Assembly (NCBI GenBank): GCA_029721435.1
Contig: CM056588.1
Coordinates: forward strand, 42,286,930 to 42,350,929
DNA from: Gymnothorax reevesii
Taxonomy: Eukaryota; Chordata; Actinopteri; Anguilliformes; Muraenidae
Direction of reading: 5' to 3'
DNA length: 64,000 nt
How positions within the stretch are numbered: position 1 is the first letter of the stretch; the number at the start of each line of letters is the position of its first letter. Under the pieces are notes generated by a model. That model saw only the letters and a list, made by a program, of their open reading frames with translations, was not told the DNA's origin and made no database searches. Below, piece by piece: positions 23,250 to 35,879 of the stretch. The translations under genes and the position numbers were made by a program.

Positions 23250-25412
23250 TGGTAACTAAGCCATGATTATTTACCATGAGGTTCCATTAGTGCCAAAAGT
23301 AGGATGACCGCTTTTTCAATGTCATCATAGGGAAACTTAGAGTAAGTTCCACTCCTTGGTTGGAGATATCGTTGGCAACATCGATTGACCTACCATTCTG
23401 TCAATTGAAAGGGTTCAGTGCAATAACGTTATATGCGCCAATTGTACAGAAATCAAGATTTGGATGGTTTTGAATATTGTTTTACCTTATTTATGCCACA
23501 AAAATTCATGTGCTTTACAATGTCATCCAGACTTATACACAACCTTGACCAGAACTCAACATTGGGGTAGATGGTGAAAGTATATTCTGTGTAAGACCAT
23601 AAAACATGAGATCGGCATTTATCAAGTTATTGCACTGAACCCTGCCTGAACCCTTCAATTGTCTGTTTACTTGTGCTTTGATTATTTTGCTTTCCTCTCT
23701 GTTGTTGTATGTAGTTTGGGCATTATGCTCCAGCCTATTAGCCTTTTTACTAGCCACACATAATGCAGCCTGTAGACATATTTGAGCCGACCAATAAGAT
23801 ATTGAAAACTGCACCCTCTTTGCTTTCTGCCAGTGACTTCACTAGCTGGCAAAGTTGCAATGTAAACTATTGGATTAGGTCTCTAAGCATAAACATTAGG
23901 CTATTTTCACCTTCTTTATAATATCCGTTTAGCTGTAGGATTTATTTCTGAATGGAGGACATTATTCTGGGAATCATAAAATTGCATCATTTGATTTCAT
24001 CACTGTTTGGATTCTTTATTATTGAATCCCAGAACACTTGTTGTCAATTAGCAGAGATAAGTCAATTTTTCACATTTTTGCCATATCTGTGGTGCTATTT
24101 GGTATTTGTAAGTTTTTTATATTGCCTATTCTTCCTGACCGTGATCTTGTATGAAGATATTTGAAATCAGATGAAGGGGCTGTAATGTTAAAAACAACCC
24201 CACATTTGGGGTGAGTTATAGGAAAGCTAAGGGGTCAGTTGTAACATCTCAAATCAACAGCTGGAACGATTAACATATGACGGTGTTTGAGACTGTTCTC
24301 ATACTACCAAATTTAATGACAGCTGACAGCATGAGGTCTGCTATGACACTGGTGTGAAGGGCCCCACTGTCTCAGCCAGTGCGGAATTGTTCAGAGAAAT
24401 CTCAAACTGAAATATTGCGTAAGTGACAGTAAGGCGATGTTATATTTAACACCTGGCACTTGGCATTTGGGTGGTTCTTTTACAGTCATAGGACAGACTA
24501 CATATTAATTGTGTTTGCTTACATCATTACGGAGTCCTTTTGACGCACATTACATGCATTTACACAAGCGTTCTCAAATGTGTATGAAATTAACTTTAAA
24601 ATATTCTGTGTCTACCTCAAGCATGGTTTGGGATGTAACAACCAGCCCACGTGTCCAGTAATTTGTAATATTTTGGTCCCCTCATCTGCATAGGGGTCCA
24701 TGGATTGAGTGATTAGGTATTATAAAAAGTTAATAAACAAATATAGGTGCCATGGTGAAAAAAAATCAGTGCTTTAAAGTGTTTGGCTCCTGAGATTGGC
24801 CAAAAATGTGAAATAGTCACAAATGACATTTCTCACAAAACAGGCTATATGTTTTTTAGGATGGAAAAATCAAGGATCCAAATTGTGAAAGTGAGTTTAT
24901 GCTCAGATGATGAAATATTTATAAAGATATTTAAACAGGTATAAAAATTCTAACTCTCACGATTAATATCCTAATCCAATAGCTTGAATCTGGCTTGCTG
25001 TTAGGGTCATTTTCTGAACACAAAGCAGGTGCCCTATTTTGCTTTCTTATTGTTCTGATATGTTATAGACTGCACAGGCTTTGGCAAAACTCCAGACAAT
25101 GAAATGAGTAAATGACATGGGGAAGAGTGAGATAACCAAAGGAGGGGTAGAGTGAGAGACAGTGGAGCGACTGGTTGAGTAACACGATTGAGGACATAAC
25201 AGCAGGTAGATCATAACTAAAAGATACATGCAAATGACAAGTAGAATGTATGCAAATGTAGCATGTCACTGACGTAGCAGGTATCCTATTTTTAGCACTA
25301 ACTGAGCCTTATAAAATACTGCATGTTGATGTGCATATGTCTGCATTGTGTTAAGTTTGGTGAATTACCTCTGCTGGCTGAAGTGTGTTGAACATGTTTC
25401 TCTGCTCCGCAG
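23250..25412 (+). other. 3' end of intron 1, nothing recognised
   Basis: AT-rich sequence with no open frame above 93 codons and no repeat that I recognise. It ends in the polypyrimidine tract and CAG acceptor of KCNQ1 exon 2. Confidence 0.5.
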
Positions 25413-25503
25413 GTTTCTCATTGTCCTGGCGTGCCTGATTCTCAGTGTATTGTCCACCATTGACCAATACCAGAGCCTGGCTCAAAAAACTCTCTTTTGG
25501 GTG
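25413..25503 (+). CDS. kcnq1: KCNQ1 exon 2: rest of S1 and start of the S1-S2 linker
   Basis: This 91-bp exon has the exact length of human KCNQ1 exon 2. The first base completes the valine codon begun in exon 1, then 30 codons follow, starting FLIVLACLIL and ending TLFWV. By my alignment to the remembered human protein about 22 of 30 residues are identical. The first about 15 residues are the hydrophobic remainder of transmembrane helix S1 of the voltage-sensor domain; the conserved STI-QY motif begins the extracellular linker. The acceptor is TTTCTCTGCTCCGCAG and the donor GTAAGT (25504-25509), both consensus. The exon ends in phase 0, as in human. There is no frameshift or stop across the join, so the gene appears intact this far. 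Confidence 0.95.
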
Positions 25504-26994
25504 GTAAGTCATGATGCGCTGTGTTGTGCAGTTCCCTAAATTTTGATTTTATTTCTGTTATTTTTCAAATGTAGCTCACAATCTCAGTAGAAGTCTAGTC
25601 ATTCCTCTGAGTCATTCTACAGATATGGCCACTTTTGGGATAGCATTATGTCAAAAAAAGAAATATTTTCATACATTTAAACTTCATTAACACTTTTAGT
25701 TAATCATTTTGACAAAAATTAGAGCTTAATCGATTGCCATTATTTTTCTGCACTTGCTTAAAACATCCCTCGGCTGTATTTTTTGTAATCGGTGTTACCT
25801 CATAAATTCTAAGTTTTCAATAGTTCAAAGAAATAATATTGCTTAACATATTCAAAATATGGGGAAAATATATTTTAAAACTTAAAATCTGACATTAAAC
25901 CTCCTCACATCAGCCTGGGGACATGCAATTTTCATGTGTCTCAAATTTGGTATGATTGGTTAAAAATTAATTTGACCCAATGCCAATACTCAAATTGGTA
26001 TTACTATTCAAAGAACATCTTATATTACTCAAATATATACATCTAATATGAATATTAGCTATATATAATTTGCAAATAGTATGCAAAGCCAAGGGACAAG
26101 AAAGTAGCTTTTTCTGTAGAATGACCCCTCTATTTTTTTCTGGTGTCTGCATAATATTATTTAGTACCACCAGGGGTGCTCAAAACCTCAGCGGATTATT
26201 AAGCGTTTGTAATTCTCTTGGCTCTGTTTTTAATCTAGATCAGGGCTTGGGAACTATGTAGCCTCAGTTGCAGATGTCGTATGCGGTTTGCTTGGCCTCA
26301 CACAACAACGTCTGTGCACGCAAGTCTTGTTTTGTGTTCAATCTATCAGAGAGAAGCTCTGAAATTTCTGAAGCTTAGGCACATGCTGCTGCGGGAGGGA
26401 AGCGAACCACCTGAGACGTCTGCAGCGGAGACTCACCAACATGTTGAGAATGTTCAAAAGGTGGAATTTCTCTAGTTTTTTTCGGTGTTGAAGTTTTCCC
26501 GAGCACGGGGTCTTTCGCTGCGGAGCAGCGCACTTCGGTCAGCGCTTTGGTAGTTAGACGTTTGACGCAGGGCCGGTCGCAATAAGGTAAAGTCGCTTTA
26601 TTTCCTTTATGTTCTCATCCAGTAGGCTTTTCATTCTTGAGATTTTGTCTAATAAAAGGTAGCATCCTGTACGGCACTCAAACAGTTCGCTCAAGGAACA
26701 CACAGCAGTATTTCCCAAAAGAGCAAAACTTATAATTTACATTTTACGTGCAAAACAAATGTCATTATAAGCAAGTTTTTAGGGTTTCTGGACTGGCCAT
26801 TTTTGTTCATTAATATTTGACTTGGAAACCCAAAAGGCCTATCATTAAAAAAGCATTCTGATTTGCTTATTTCTCAGGATGTCATTACATCACAGCACTC
26901 AAAACCCAACACAGTGCACAGACGTTGTATGAGGCAACCGAACCCCATAGGTCGTCTGCAATGGAGACTAAGGAACCATGCTCCTGTACAGCTG

Positions 26995-28562
26995 CAGTGC
27001 TGTGAAAAAGTATTTGGCCCCTTCCAGTTTTCTTTCTTTTTTTTTTTTTTGCATATTTGTCAAAATAAAAAATGCAGTTTTTAAATGATGATTTCATTTA
27101 TTGAGGGAAAAAGCTATCCAAACCTACCTGGCCCTATGCGAAAAAGTAATTTCCCCATAAACCTAATAAGTGGTTGTGCCACTCTCGGCAACAACTGCAA
27201 TCAAGTGTTTGCAATAACTGCCAATGAATTTTTCACATTGCTTTGAAGGAATTTTGGCCCACTCTTTTTTTGCAGAATTGTTTTAATTCAGCCACATTGG
27301 CGGGTTTTCAAACGGGAACAGCCTGTGTAAGGTCATGCCACAGCATGCATTTCAATCGGACTTAAGTCTGGACTTTGACTAGGCCTCTCCAAAACTATCA
27401 TTTTGTTTTTTTAAGCCCTTCAGAGGTGGACTTGCTGCTGTTTTTCAGATCATTGACCTGCTGCATAACCCAAGTGCGCATGAACTTGTGATCACAAACT
27501 GATGGTTAGACATTGTCCTTCAGGATTTTCTGTTCGAGAGCAAAATTCATGGTTCCATCAATTTCGGCAAGTCTTCCTGGTCCTGAAGGAGCAAAGCAGC
27601 CCCAGACCATTGCACTACCACTACCTGACTGTTGGTATGATGTTCTTTTCATGAGATGCTGCTTTAGTTTTATGCAAGACGTAACGGGATGGACATCTCC
27701 CAAAAAGTTTAACTTTTGTCTCGTCAGTGCACGGAATATTTTCCCAAAAGTCTTGGGGATCATTAAGTTGTTTTTTGGCAATTGTGAGACAAGCCTTTGT
27801 GCTCTTTTTTGGTCAGCAGTGGTTTTCGCCTTGGAACTCTCCCATGGATTCCATTTTTGCCAGTCTCTTTCTTACTTTTGAATAATGAACACTGAATTTT
27901 ACTGAGGCAAGCGAGGCCTGCAGTTCTTCAAATGTTGCTCTGGGTTCTTTTCTGACCTCCTGGATGAGTTGTTGATGCACTGTTGGGGTAATTTTGTTAG
28001 GTCAGCCACTCCTGGGAAGGTTCACCACTGTTCCAAGTATTCTCCATTTGTGGATAATGGCTCTCAGCGTGGTTTGCTCAAGAAATGGCTTAGAAATGGC
28101 TTTGTAACCCTTTCCAGGCTGATAGATATTGATGAATTTGTTTCTCATTTGTTCTTGAATTTATTTAGATTGTGGCATGATGTGTTGCATTTTTGTGATC
28201 ATTTAAACTACTTCACTCTGTCAGACAGGTTCTATTTAGGTGATGTTTTTGATTCAAACGGTCTGGCAGTAATCAGGCCTGGGTTTGGCTAGTGAAATTG
28301 AAGTAAAAAATGTGATTCATCACAGTTAATTCATGATTTAACAAGAAGCGGGCAATTGCTTTTTCAAATAGGGCCCGATAGGTTTAGATAGGTTTTTAAC
28401 CTAAATAAATGAAATCCTCATTTGAAAACTGCATTTTGTATTTACTCGGGTTATCTTTGTCAAATATTAAACTTTGTTTGATGATCTGAAACATTTAAGT
28501 GTGACAAATATGCAAAAAAAAAAAGAAATCAGGAAGGGGGGGAATACTTTTTTGCAGCATTG
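26995..28562 (-). mobile_element. Tc1-like transposon, near full length, transposase on minus strand
   Basis: The terminal repeats are CAGTGCTGTGAAAAAGTATT at 26995-27014 and, inverted, AATACTTTTTTGCAGCATTG at 28543-28562; TA dinucleotides lie just outside both ends. Length is about 1.57 kb, typical of Tc1/mariner elements. A transposase remnant is readable on the minus strand. A decayed copy of the same family lies at 20016-20365. Confidence 0.85.
27506..27781 (-). pseudogene. Tc1-like transposase fragment (DDE domain middle)
   Basis: The 91-codon minus-strand frame contains SGSGSAMVWGCFAPSGPGRL followed by AEIDGTMNF and LEQKILKDNV. This is the Tc1-family segment between the second and third acidic residues of the DDE/D catalytic triad, whose signature is the MVWGCF box. 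A preceding HPVTSCIKLKQHLMKR segment is compatible. Upstream and downstream parts lie in other frames, so the gene is broken by frameshifts. It lies inside the terminal repeats of the 26995-28562 element. Confidence 0.85.
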
Positions 28563-28564
28563 TA

Positions 28565-31500
28565 TAACCCTGTATGTTTAGAGGTCTTTCTACTCTGACT
28601 CACCTGATTAAAATGATTGTAGCTTGCCAATGGCTTGATAATGAGACAGATGCTTGATACCATGGCAATCACATGAATTAGGTGTGCTAAAGAGCGACAT
28701 CTAAATGATTCTGGATTATGGCTCTCGAGGTGCAGAGTTCCTTGCCACTGATCTCAATATATGTACACTGAATAAGAGTGTATGTGCATGTATGAATTGG
28801 CAGTTGAATGCATCGTTTTTAAAGAAGGTATACATGTGCAGTGATGGTGGTCATGATATCTTTTTAGTCTGTTGGAAAGTTATGGACCAAATGTGTGCTG
28901 TCAGGTGCTGGGCCTGTGTACATTGGCTTGTAAAAAGGATAATTTGACCACAGAAATGCAGTTTTTCTCCCCATTTCCCATGTCAGAGAGAGATTAACTC
29001 GTATTTTGGCGTAATTTTCGGCCAGGTCCTGATCATCCACTAAGCCTGAGATGCATTGATGCACAGTTACGCGAACCGTTTGCCAGTCATCTGCTAGAAA
29101 TGTTTCAATCTTGTGCAAATGTCACCCTAACTTGCCTGGTCAGTGGCCCACGCTTGAGGGCAGGTTAGTTGGTGAACAAAGATTGAAAAACGTTTAATGG
29201 AGCAGACAGCAGAGGGCGCCAGTGATTCACTGTTCACAGCGCCCCTCACTGTAATCCAGCACACAATGATATGAACCTTGACATCTTTTTGTGGTATAGC
29301 CAACCAGAAATATACCTCCCTCACATAATGCTCATCGCATGCACACCATTATGTTTAAAATCACTTGATTGTGCATTATGTATTCAGTCCAACTAAAATA
29401 TTGTAAAAAATGGTGGCCATTGTCACATAGTGATTCAAAGACCAATTAATGGAGGCCTGTGGAGTGTGTCGGAAGGGAAGGAGGCGGGTCTTCCTTGAGG
29501 CTACTAAGGGCAGACTGCCTGTCTATAAGCTTTTTTTTCCCTCAGATCAAACACACATGTCCATATTCCAGTGACTGGTCAAAGAGAGGAAGGAGATGAC
29601 GCTCTGAACGTTTGCCCTGTAATTATACATCTAAACGGAGGTTTAGGACGAGTCTTTGACGGCCAGGTCCCCTTCTCCCCTCTAATCCGGACGGGTCAGG
29701 GTGCATCCCCTGCTTCCTTTCCAACAAGCACCGGGTCCCCTGGAGCGGGACAGCCTGGACCAATACAGACCTGATAGGAGCCATATGCCCAGATTAGACA
29801 TTGCCCATCTTTTGTCTGTTCATATAGGAATAAAACTGGCTTTTTACAGTTGAGGGAATTCAGACAAAAGATTGGGAGTTGGGACGAGATGGAGGACGAA
29901 AAAGGGGGGGGGGAAGAGAGAGAGATTAGAAGGGCACGCCTGGGGTGCTGGGTCAGGGTGTTTGGACGGCCCAGGGGGGATTAAACTTGATGCCGCTCTC
30001 TCTCTCTCTCTCTCTCTCTCATTCTGGTCACAGGGGCACCCCCCAAAATCACAAGTTAATCTTCCAGACAGCGGTCAGTTGGGGGTGGGGCCCCCCGGAT
30101 TATCGGGCCCCCTCGCGCAGCACCCTCCACGTTTTAGGGGCCTGTTGGGATTAGCTCGGACTTGTGACAGGTGTTCCCTTTTGTGTCTGCGGGGTGACTC
30201 CATCATTGAGTGCTGAACACGCAAATCATGTACTTCGCGCCCTGTTCGGGGGTCTCCCGAGGGCATTTCTGGGGGGCCCCTTCTCAGAAGGACTCTCCCA
30301 ACACTCCTATACATGGGGTGAGGCGCCCCACAATGGGTCTGGAAGGCTGGCGCTGATTTCAATCAGGCCAAACATTCTAAATAATTTAGCCCTTTTTTCG
30401 CCATGCTGTATACTGTTAAGGCAATTTACTAAACTAAAAACTTGTTAGTCTCAGCTTCAACAGTGGAATAAATGATTAAATCACTAAAAAGATTCAATAG
30501 GTGTCTGACTGTTACCGGCAAGTGACATTGCTGTTGGACAACTCAAATGGTTAAACACAATCGATTTTTGTTAGCTTTATAGTGTAGCAAAATTCCAGTG
30601 GATGTATAATTATCTTAGCTGAATGATGTAGTTTTATATTTTCCCTAATATTCTGGGGAAAAAATAGTTACCTATAATTTGTATATGCTGAATAAGACTG
30701 AGTGTGAATATGTTCTTTCACTTCTGTAATGTTTCGAAAGACAGGGACTCCACTTTAGCAAAAGCTAGCACTCTCAGTGGGAGGTGAGAGCTCACTCAGC
30801 CAAGTCAGAGCAAGGCTTATGGTTGCCATAGAGACTATATAAAGGCAGAGAACAGGTGCAGGAGCGCAGGTGGGCCTTTTGCGCTCATTCCATGCTACTG
30901 CCATCCTAAAGTTCTTTCAATATCTTGTTAAATAACTGACAGGATACTTGAGTCCCTTATTAAAACACATGCAAGACCCATTTCAGAAAATATATAGGAT
31001 CTTCTCAGCTATGAGAGAAAAGACCGTCCGAGATCCGGAAAGCTTCTCTCAAGACTGTTTCACGGTTTTCGCCTCACGCAAATTACTGTGTGCGTATATT
31101 ATCTTACCACTAGAGGGCAACCAAAGTTCAGTTGTCAAGATGATATTTGCTGCATGGTGTGTCTGTTTGTTCGAGAAACACGAAACATGGTTTGTGCGGC
31201 TCTAAACCACCAATCCACCAATCTGAAGCAGTCACAGACGGGTGTGCTCTCACAGGAAAATACTGTGAGGGATTTACAGCTAGGGCACTGGTGTGAGTTT
31301 ATTCACCTTAAGTCCCCATCAAGGTCCCCCATCATGACCCATCAGCGTGCGACAGTGCACGTCTCTACTTTAGTGATAATACCCCTCCCTGGGTAAGGGC
31401 TGATGGTAGCAAGATCATAATCACTACATAAGCAGGCTCCTAAAATCCAGCTAGTGTGTACAGTGTCAATTACACCGATTAGTTTGGAACTTTTCATTAT

Positions 31501-32610
31501 CCTAGCTTCTCTATCACTTATGAATCAGACTTAAAGGTTTAATGTCACCATGCCAGTGTGTCCACTGCTACCAAGCTTGCCCTTATTGTACAAAATATCA
31601 ATATTAAAGGGGAAAGTGTTCATATACCTTTGTGCTTTTGGAAACTCATGCTAGATTTATCTTTCTGTAAATCTTTTCATTTGCAGAATGTCCTGCTCTT
31701 TTTATTTTATTTTATTTATTTTTTACATTTAATGACTGCAATAATATCAACCACTGCTTGCTAACCCAAGCTGTCAAACATTGTAACTGGCAAGCACATT
31801 AATAAGGTCATATTTGAAGAGGAAATGCCACCATTTTTCTGATGAAAACAGCATTCACATGCTTTTGAAATTTGAGACTCATATTTATTTAGAGTGAAGG
31901 ATTCTGTGCCTGCATGTGGTATATAGTGTCTGTCAAAAGGGCCTTTTTTCTTACGGTCACCCAGCGTGGATATAAATGCCCTGTAGTTAGAGCTGGTAGT
32001 CTGCCCTTGAACCTCATATTCAGTGATTTATTTTATTTAGTTCTTGGCTATTTTTGTCCTTCAAAGTCTTTAATATACATACATACCACCGGGGTATGTG
32101 TTCCTGTGCAGTAAAAAATAAATATAATAATAAAAACACTAGCTGCTGTACGCTATACATATTTGAGGAAAAGTACAACATTATGGAGCACTGGTCATGA
32201 TTGAGAGAAAACACTTTAATAGACTGCTGATTCTGTGATTTCGACACATGTGACTTGGACACCTAGCCAGAGTTCCTCACATCTGTCCAGTGTGCGCATG
32301 GTGCCATAGAATCCTGGCGGGCAGGAGTAACTGTTTTAAACCTAACCTATGTCGAGCGCTCTTCTAGGCACCATAGTTCACAACGAGAGGCCTGCTTCTT
32401 CGAAAGCGTGCGAGGCGTATAAAGCACTGTTCTCTCAGCTGCAGACCCCTCCCCCACACAGACATGGGGGGGGGGGTCCTGTCGCTTACATCACTGCTGA
32501 AGCTGCAGGTCATTGAGTCCAAGCAAAGTTGTGGTGGTGGGTGGGGGTTTGTGGTGGCAGAGAAGGGGAGGGGAAGAGCAGCCAGAGAGAAGAAGGACTT
32601 GGACCTGCAC
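28565..32610 (+). other. Intronic sequence, mostly unassigned; GC-richer block at 29450-30360
   Basis: No gene or clear mobile element is visible. The block at about 29450-30360 is GC-richer, apparently single-copy and includes a (CT)n run at 29996-30020. It could hold conserved regulatory sequence, but nothing in the sequence alone proves that. Open frames up to 114 codons here show no family signature. Confidence 0.4.
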
Positions 32611-34982
32611 CTCCCCACACCCTTACCCCTGCTCCTCCTCCCCACACCCTTACCCCTGCTCCCCCTCCCCACACCCTTACCCCTGCTCCCCCTCCCCACA
32701 CCCTTACCCCTGCTCCTCCTCCCCACACCCTTACCCCTGCTCCTCCTCCCCACACCCTTACCCCTGCTCCTCCTCCCCACACCCTTACCCCTGCTCCTCC
32801 TCCCCACACCCTTACCCCTGCTCCTCCTCCCCACCCCCTTACTCCTGCTCCTCCTCCCCACACCCTAACCCCTGCTCCTCCTCCCCACACCCTTACCCCT
32901 GCTCCCCCTCCCCACACCCTTACCCCTGCTCCTCCTCCCCACACCCTAACCCCTGCTCCTCCTCCCCACACCCTAACCCCTGCTCCTCCTCCCCACACCC
33001 TTACCCCTGCTCCTCCTCCCCACACCCTTACCCCTGCTCCTCCTCCCCACACCCTTACCCCTGCTCCCCCTCCCCACACCCTTACCCCTGCTCCTCCTCC
33101 CCACACCCTTACCCCTGCTCCCCCTCCCCACACCCTTACCCCTGCTCCTCCTCCCCACACCCTTACCCCTGCTCCCCCTCCCCACACCCTTACCCCTGCT
33201 CCTCCTCCCCACACCCTTACCCCTGCTCCTCCTCCCCACACCCTTACCCCTGCTCCCCCTCCCCACACCCTTACCCCTGCTCCTCCTCCCCACACCCTTA
33301 CCCCTGCTCCCCCTCCCCACACCCTTACCCCTGCTCCCCCTCCCCACACCCTTACCCCTGCTCCTCCTCCCCACACCCTTACCCCTGCTCCCCCTCCCCA
33401 CACCCTTACCCCTGCTCCTCCTCCCCACACCCTTACCCCTGCTCCTCCTCCCCACACCCTTACCCCTGCTCCCCCTCCCCACACCCTTACCCCTGCTCCT
33501 CCTCCCCACACCCTTACCCCTGCTCCTCCTCCCCACACTCTTACCCCTGCTCCTCCTCCCCACACCCTTACCCCTGCTCCTCCTCCCCACACCCTTACCC
33601 CTGCTCCTCCTCCCCACACCCTTACCCCTGCTCCCCCTCCCCACACCCTTACCCCTGCTCCCCCTCCCCACACCCTTACCCCTGCTCCTCCTCCCCACAC
33701 CCTTACCCCTGCTCCTCCTCCCCACACCCTTACCCCTGCTCCTCCTCCCCACACCCTTACCCCTGTTCCTCCTCCCCACACCCTTACCCCTGCTCCCCCT
33801 CCCCACACCCTTACCCCTGCTCCTCCTCCCCACACCCTTACCCCTGCTCCTCCTCCCCACACTCTTACCCCTGCTCCTCCTCCCCACACCCTTACCCCTG
33901 CTCCTCCTCCCCACACCCTTACCCCTGCTCCTCCTCCCCACACCCTTACCCCTGCTCCTCCTCCCCACACCCTTACCCCTGCTCCTCCTCCCCACACCCT
34001 TACCCCTGCTCCTCCTCCCCACACTCTTACCCCTGCTCCTCCTCCCCACACCCTTACCCCTGCTCCTCCTCCCCACACCCTTACCCCTGCTCCTCCTCCC
34101 CACACCCTTACCCCTGCTCCCCCTCCCCACACCCTTACCCCTGCTCCTCCTCCCCACACCCTTACCCCTGCTCCTCCTCCCCACACCCTTACCCCTGCTC
34201 CTCCTCCCCACACCCTTACCCCTGCTCCCCCTCCCCACACCCTTACCCCTGCTCCTCCTCCCCACACCCTTACCCCTGCTCCTCCTCCCCACACTCTTAC
34301 CCCTGCTCCTCCTCCCCACACCCTTACCCCTGCTCCTCCTCCCCACACCCTTACCCCTGCTCCTCCTCCCCACACCCTTACCCCTGCTCCCCCTCCCCAC
34401 ACCCTTACCCCTGCTCCTCCTCCCCACACCCTTACCCCTGCTCCCCCTCCCCACACCCTTACCCCTGCTCCTCCTCCCCACACCCTTACCCCTGCTCCTC
34501 CTCCCCACACCCTTACCTCTGCTCCCCCTCCCCACACCCTTACCCCTGCTCCTCCTCCCCACACCTTTACCCCTGCTCCTCCTCCCCACACCCTTACCTC
34601 TGCTCCCCCTCCCCACACCCTTACCCCTGCTCCCCCTCCCCACACCCTTACCCCTGCTCCTCCTCCCCACACCCTTACCCCTGCTCCTCCTCCCCACACC
34701 CTTACCCCTGCTCCCCCTCCCCACACTCTTACCCCGGCTCCTCCTCCCCACACCCTTACCCCTGCTCCCCCTCCCCACCCCCTTACTCCTGCTCCCCCTC
34801 CCCACACCCTTACCCCTGCTCCTCCTCCCCACACCCTTACCCCTGCTCCTCCTCCCCACACCCTTACCCCTGCTCCTCCTCCCCACACCCTTAGCCCTGC
34901 TCCTCCTCCCCACACTCTTACCCCTGCTCCTCCTCCCCACACCCTTACCCCTGCTCCCCCTCCCCACACCCTTACCCCTGCT
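32611..34982. repeat. 27-bp minisatellite, about 88 copies
   Basis: A head-to-tail array with a 27-bp period (ACACCCTTAC at 32644 and 32671, and so on). Each unit is CCCCACACCCTTACCCCTG followed by CTCCTCCT or CTCCCCCT. Two unit types differ by the C/T in the last triplet and are interspersed; rarer variants read CACTCTTAC, CACCCTAAC, CCTGTTCC, TTACCTCTG, TTAGCCC or CACCCCCTTACTCC. Because 27 is a multiple of three and the unit lacks stops in several frames, long open frames exist on both strands with 9-residue periods (SPHPYPCSS, HTLTPAPPP, AGVRVWGGG, GRRSRGKGV). The minus strand is G-rich with three or more G-runs per unit. Confidence 0.97.
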
Positions 34983-35834
34983 GGGTCACTAATGAACTGA
35001 AGCCATTTCTTCCATTGTGTCTCCCAGCTGTTACACCAACAAAGGCCAAAATGGCCCCCTGTGTGAGAGCTTCCATACCGACAGCCACCAAACCCCCCCC
35101 CCCACTCACCCGCTCCAGCCTGCTGGCTCAGGAGCTGTCTGGCTCGTTTAGCATCTAGTGAGGAAATCTTCCAAATCACAATCCTAAAGTCCGGTTCCGC
35201 TCCTCAACGCACTCCTCCTGCGAGAGGCACTGTAATGGTATGGGTGACAAAAATGTCTGTCTGGTCAACTGGTGTTTTAGTCTGATTACCGGACCGAATG
35301 TTTACATTTTTCTAAGATCTGTCGCAAGAAAATCCTCCCTTTTTTTTTTATTAAAGTTACTGCATCCTTGTCTTTGCAGATACTGTGTTGTTATTGAACA
35401 GAAAAATTAGGGGAAGTAAGATTTCAAGCCTGAACATAAGACTGATATAGTTTTTAAGATTGACTTGGTTGTTTCTTCAGTGAACCGACTTTTTTCTGTC
35501 TTTCTTTTTGCATTTTTTTAACTGAAAGTGGCTTTGGACAGATTTGTGTGTGACTTGGTGTCAAATACTTGGAATGGATGGAGAATGGAGGTAAAAGGAG
35601 ATAAAGTTTAATTTTGGAGTTGCTACGACAACAGTCACGGGTGACGAGGGTATTTTCAGTATAAAATGAGGTTAAATATTATAAAGGGGGCGGGGGGTCA
35701 TGAATTCAATAGTTATGATCACTGAGTTTTTGATAAACCTCGCACTGCACGTTTGACCCATTTGTTCTCATTTTTTGAAGATTCAAAGTGAAATTGAAAA
35801 GGTACAAGACTTCATCTGTACAGATATTGTACTG

Positions 35835-35836
<2 letters not shown>

Positions 35837-35876
<40 letters not shown>
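35837..35876. repeat. (TA)n microsatellite
   Basis: About 20 uninterrupted TA units. No associated gene. Confidence 0.95.

Positions 35877-35879
<3 letters not shown>

Larger units (their letters stand above)
5773..25412 (+). other. kcnq1: KCNQ1 intron 1 (19,640 bp)
   Basis: The intron runs from donor GTAAGT at 5773 to an acceptor with a pyrimidine tract TTTCTCTGCTCCGCAG ending at 25412. It is phase 2: exon 1 supplies two bases of a valine codon and exon 2 the third. The human intron 1 is also very long. The interior is filled with the repeats listed separately; 5779-6780 shows no gene and no clear repeat apart from a lone Pol III B-box-like string near 6000. Confidence 0.9.

Noticed and set aside
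32865..32990. Telomere-like CCCTAACCC within the 27-bp array
   Set aside because: Only a one-base variant of the CCCTTACCCC unit, not tandem TTAGGG.
32510..35179. Giant proteins (AGVRVWGGG, HTLTPAPPP, SPHPYPCSS, GRRSRGKGV repeats) as genes
   Set aside because: All arise from one 27-bp tandem array read in different frames; no splice or promoter context, and frames on both strands are equally open.
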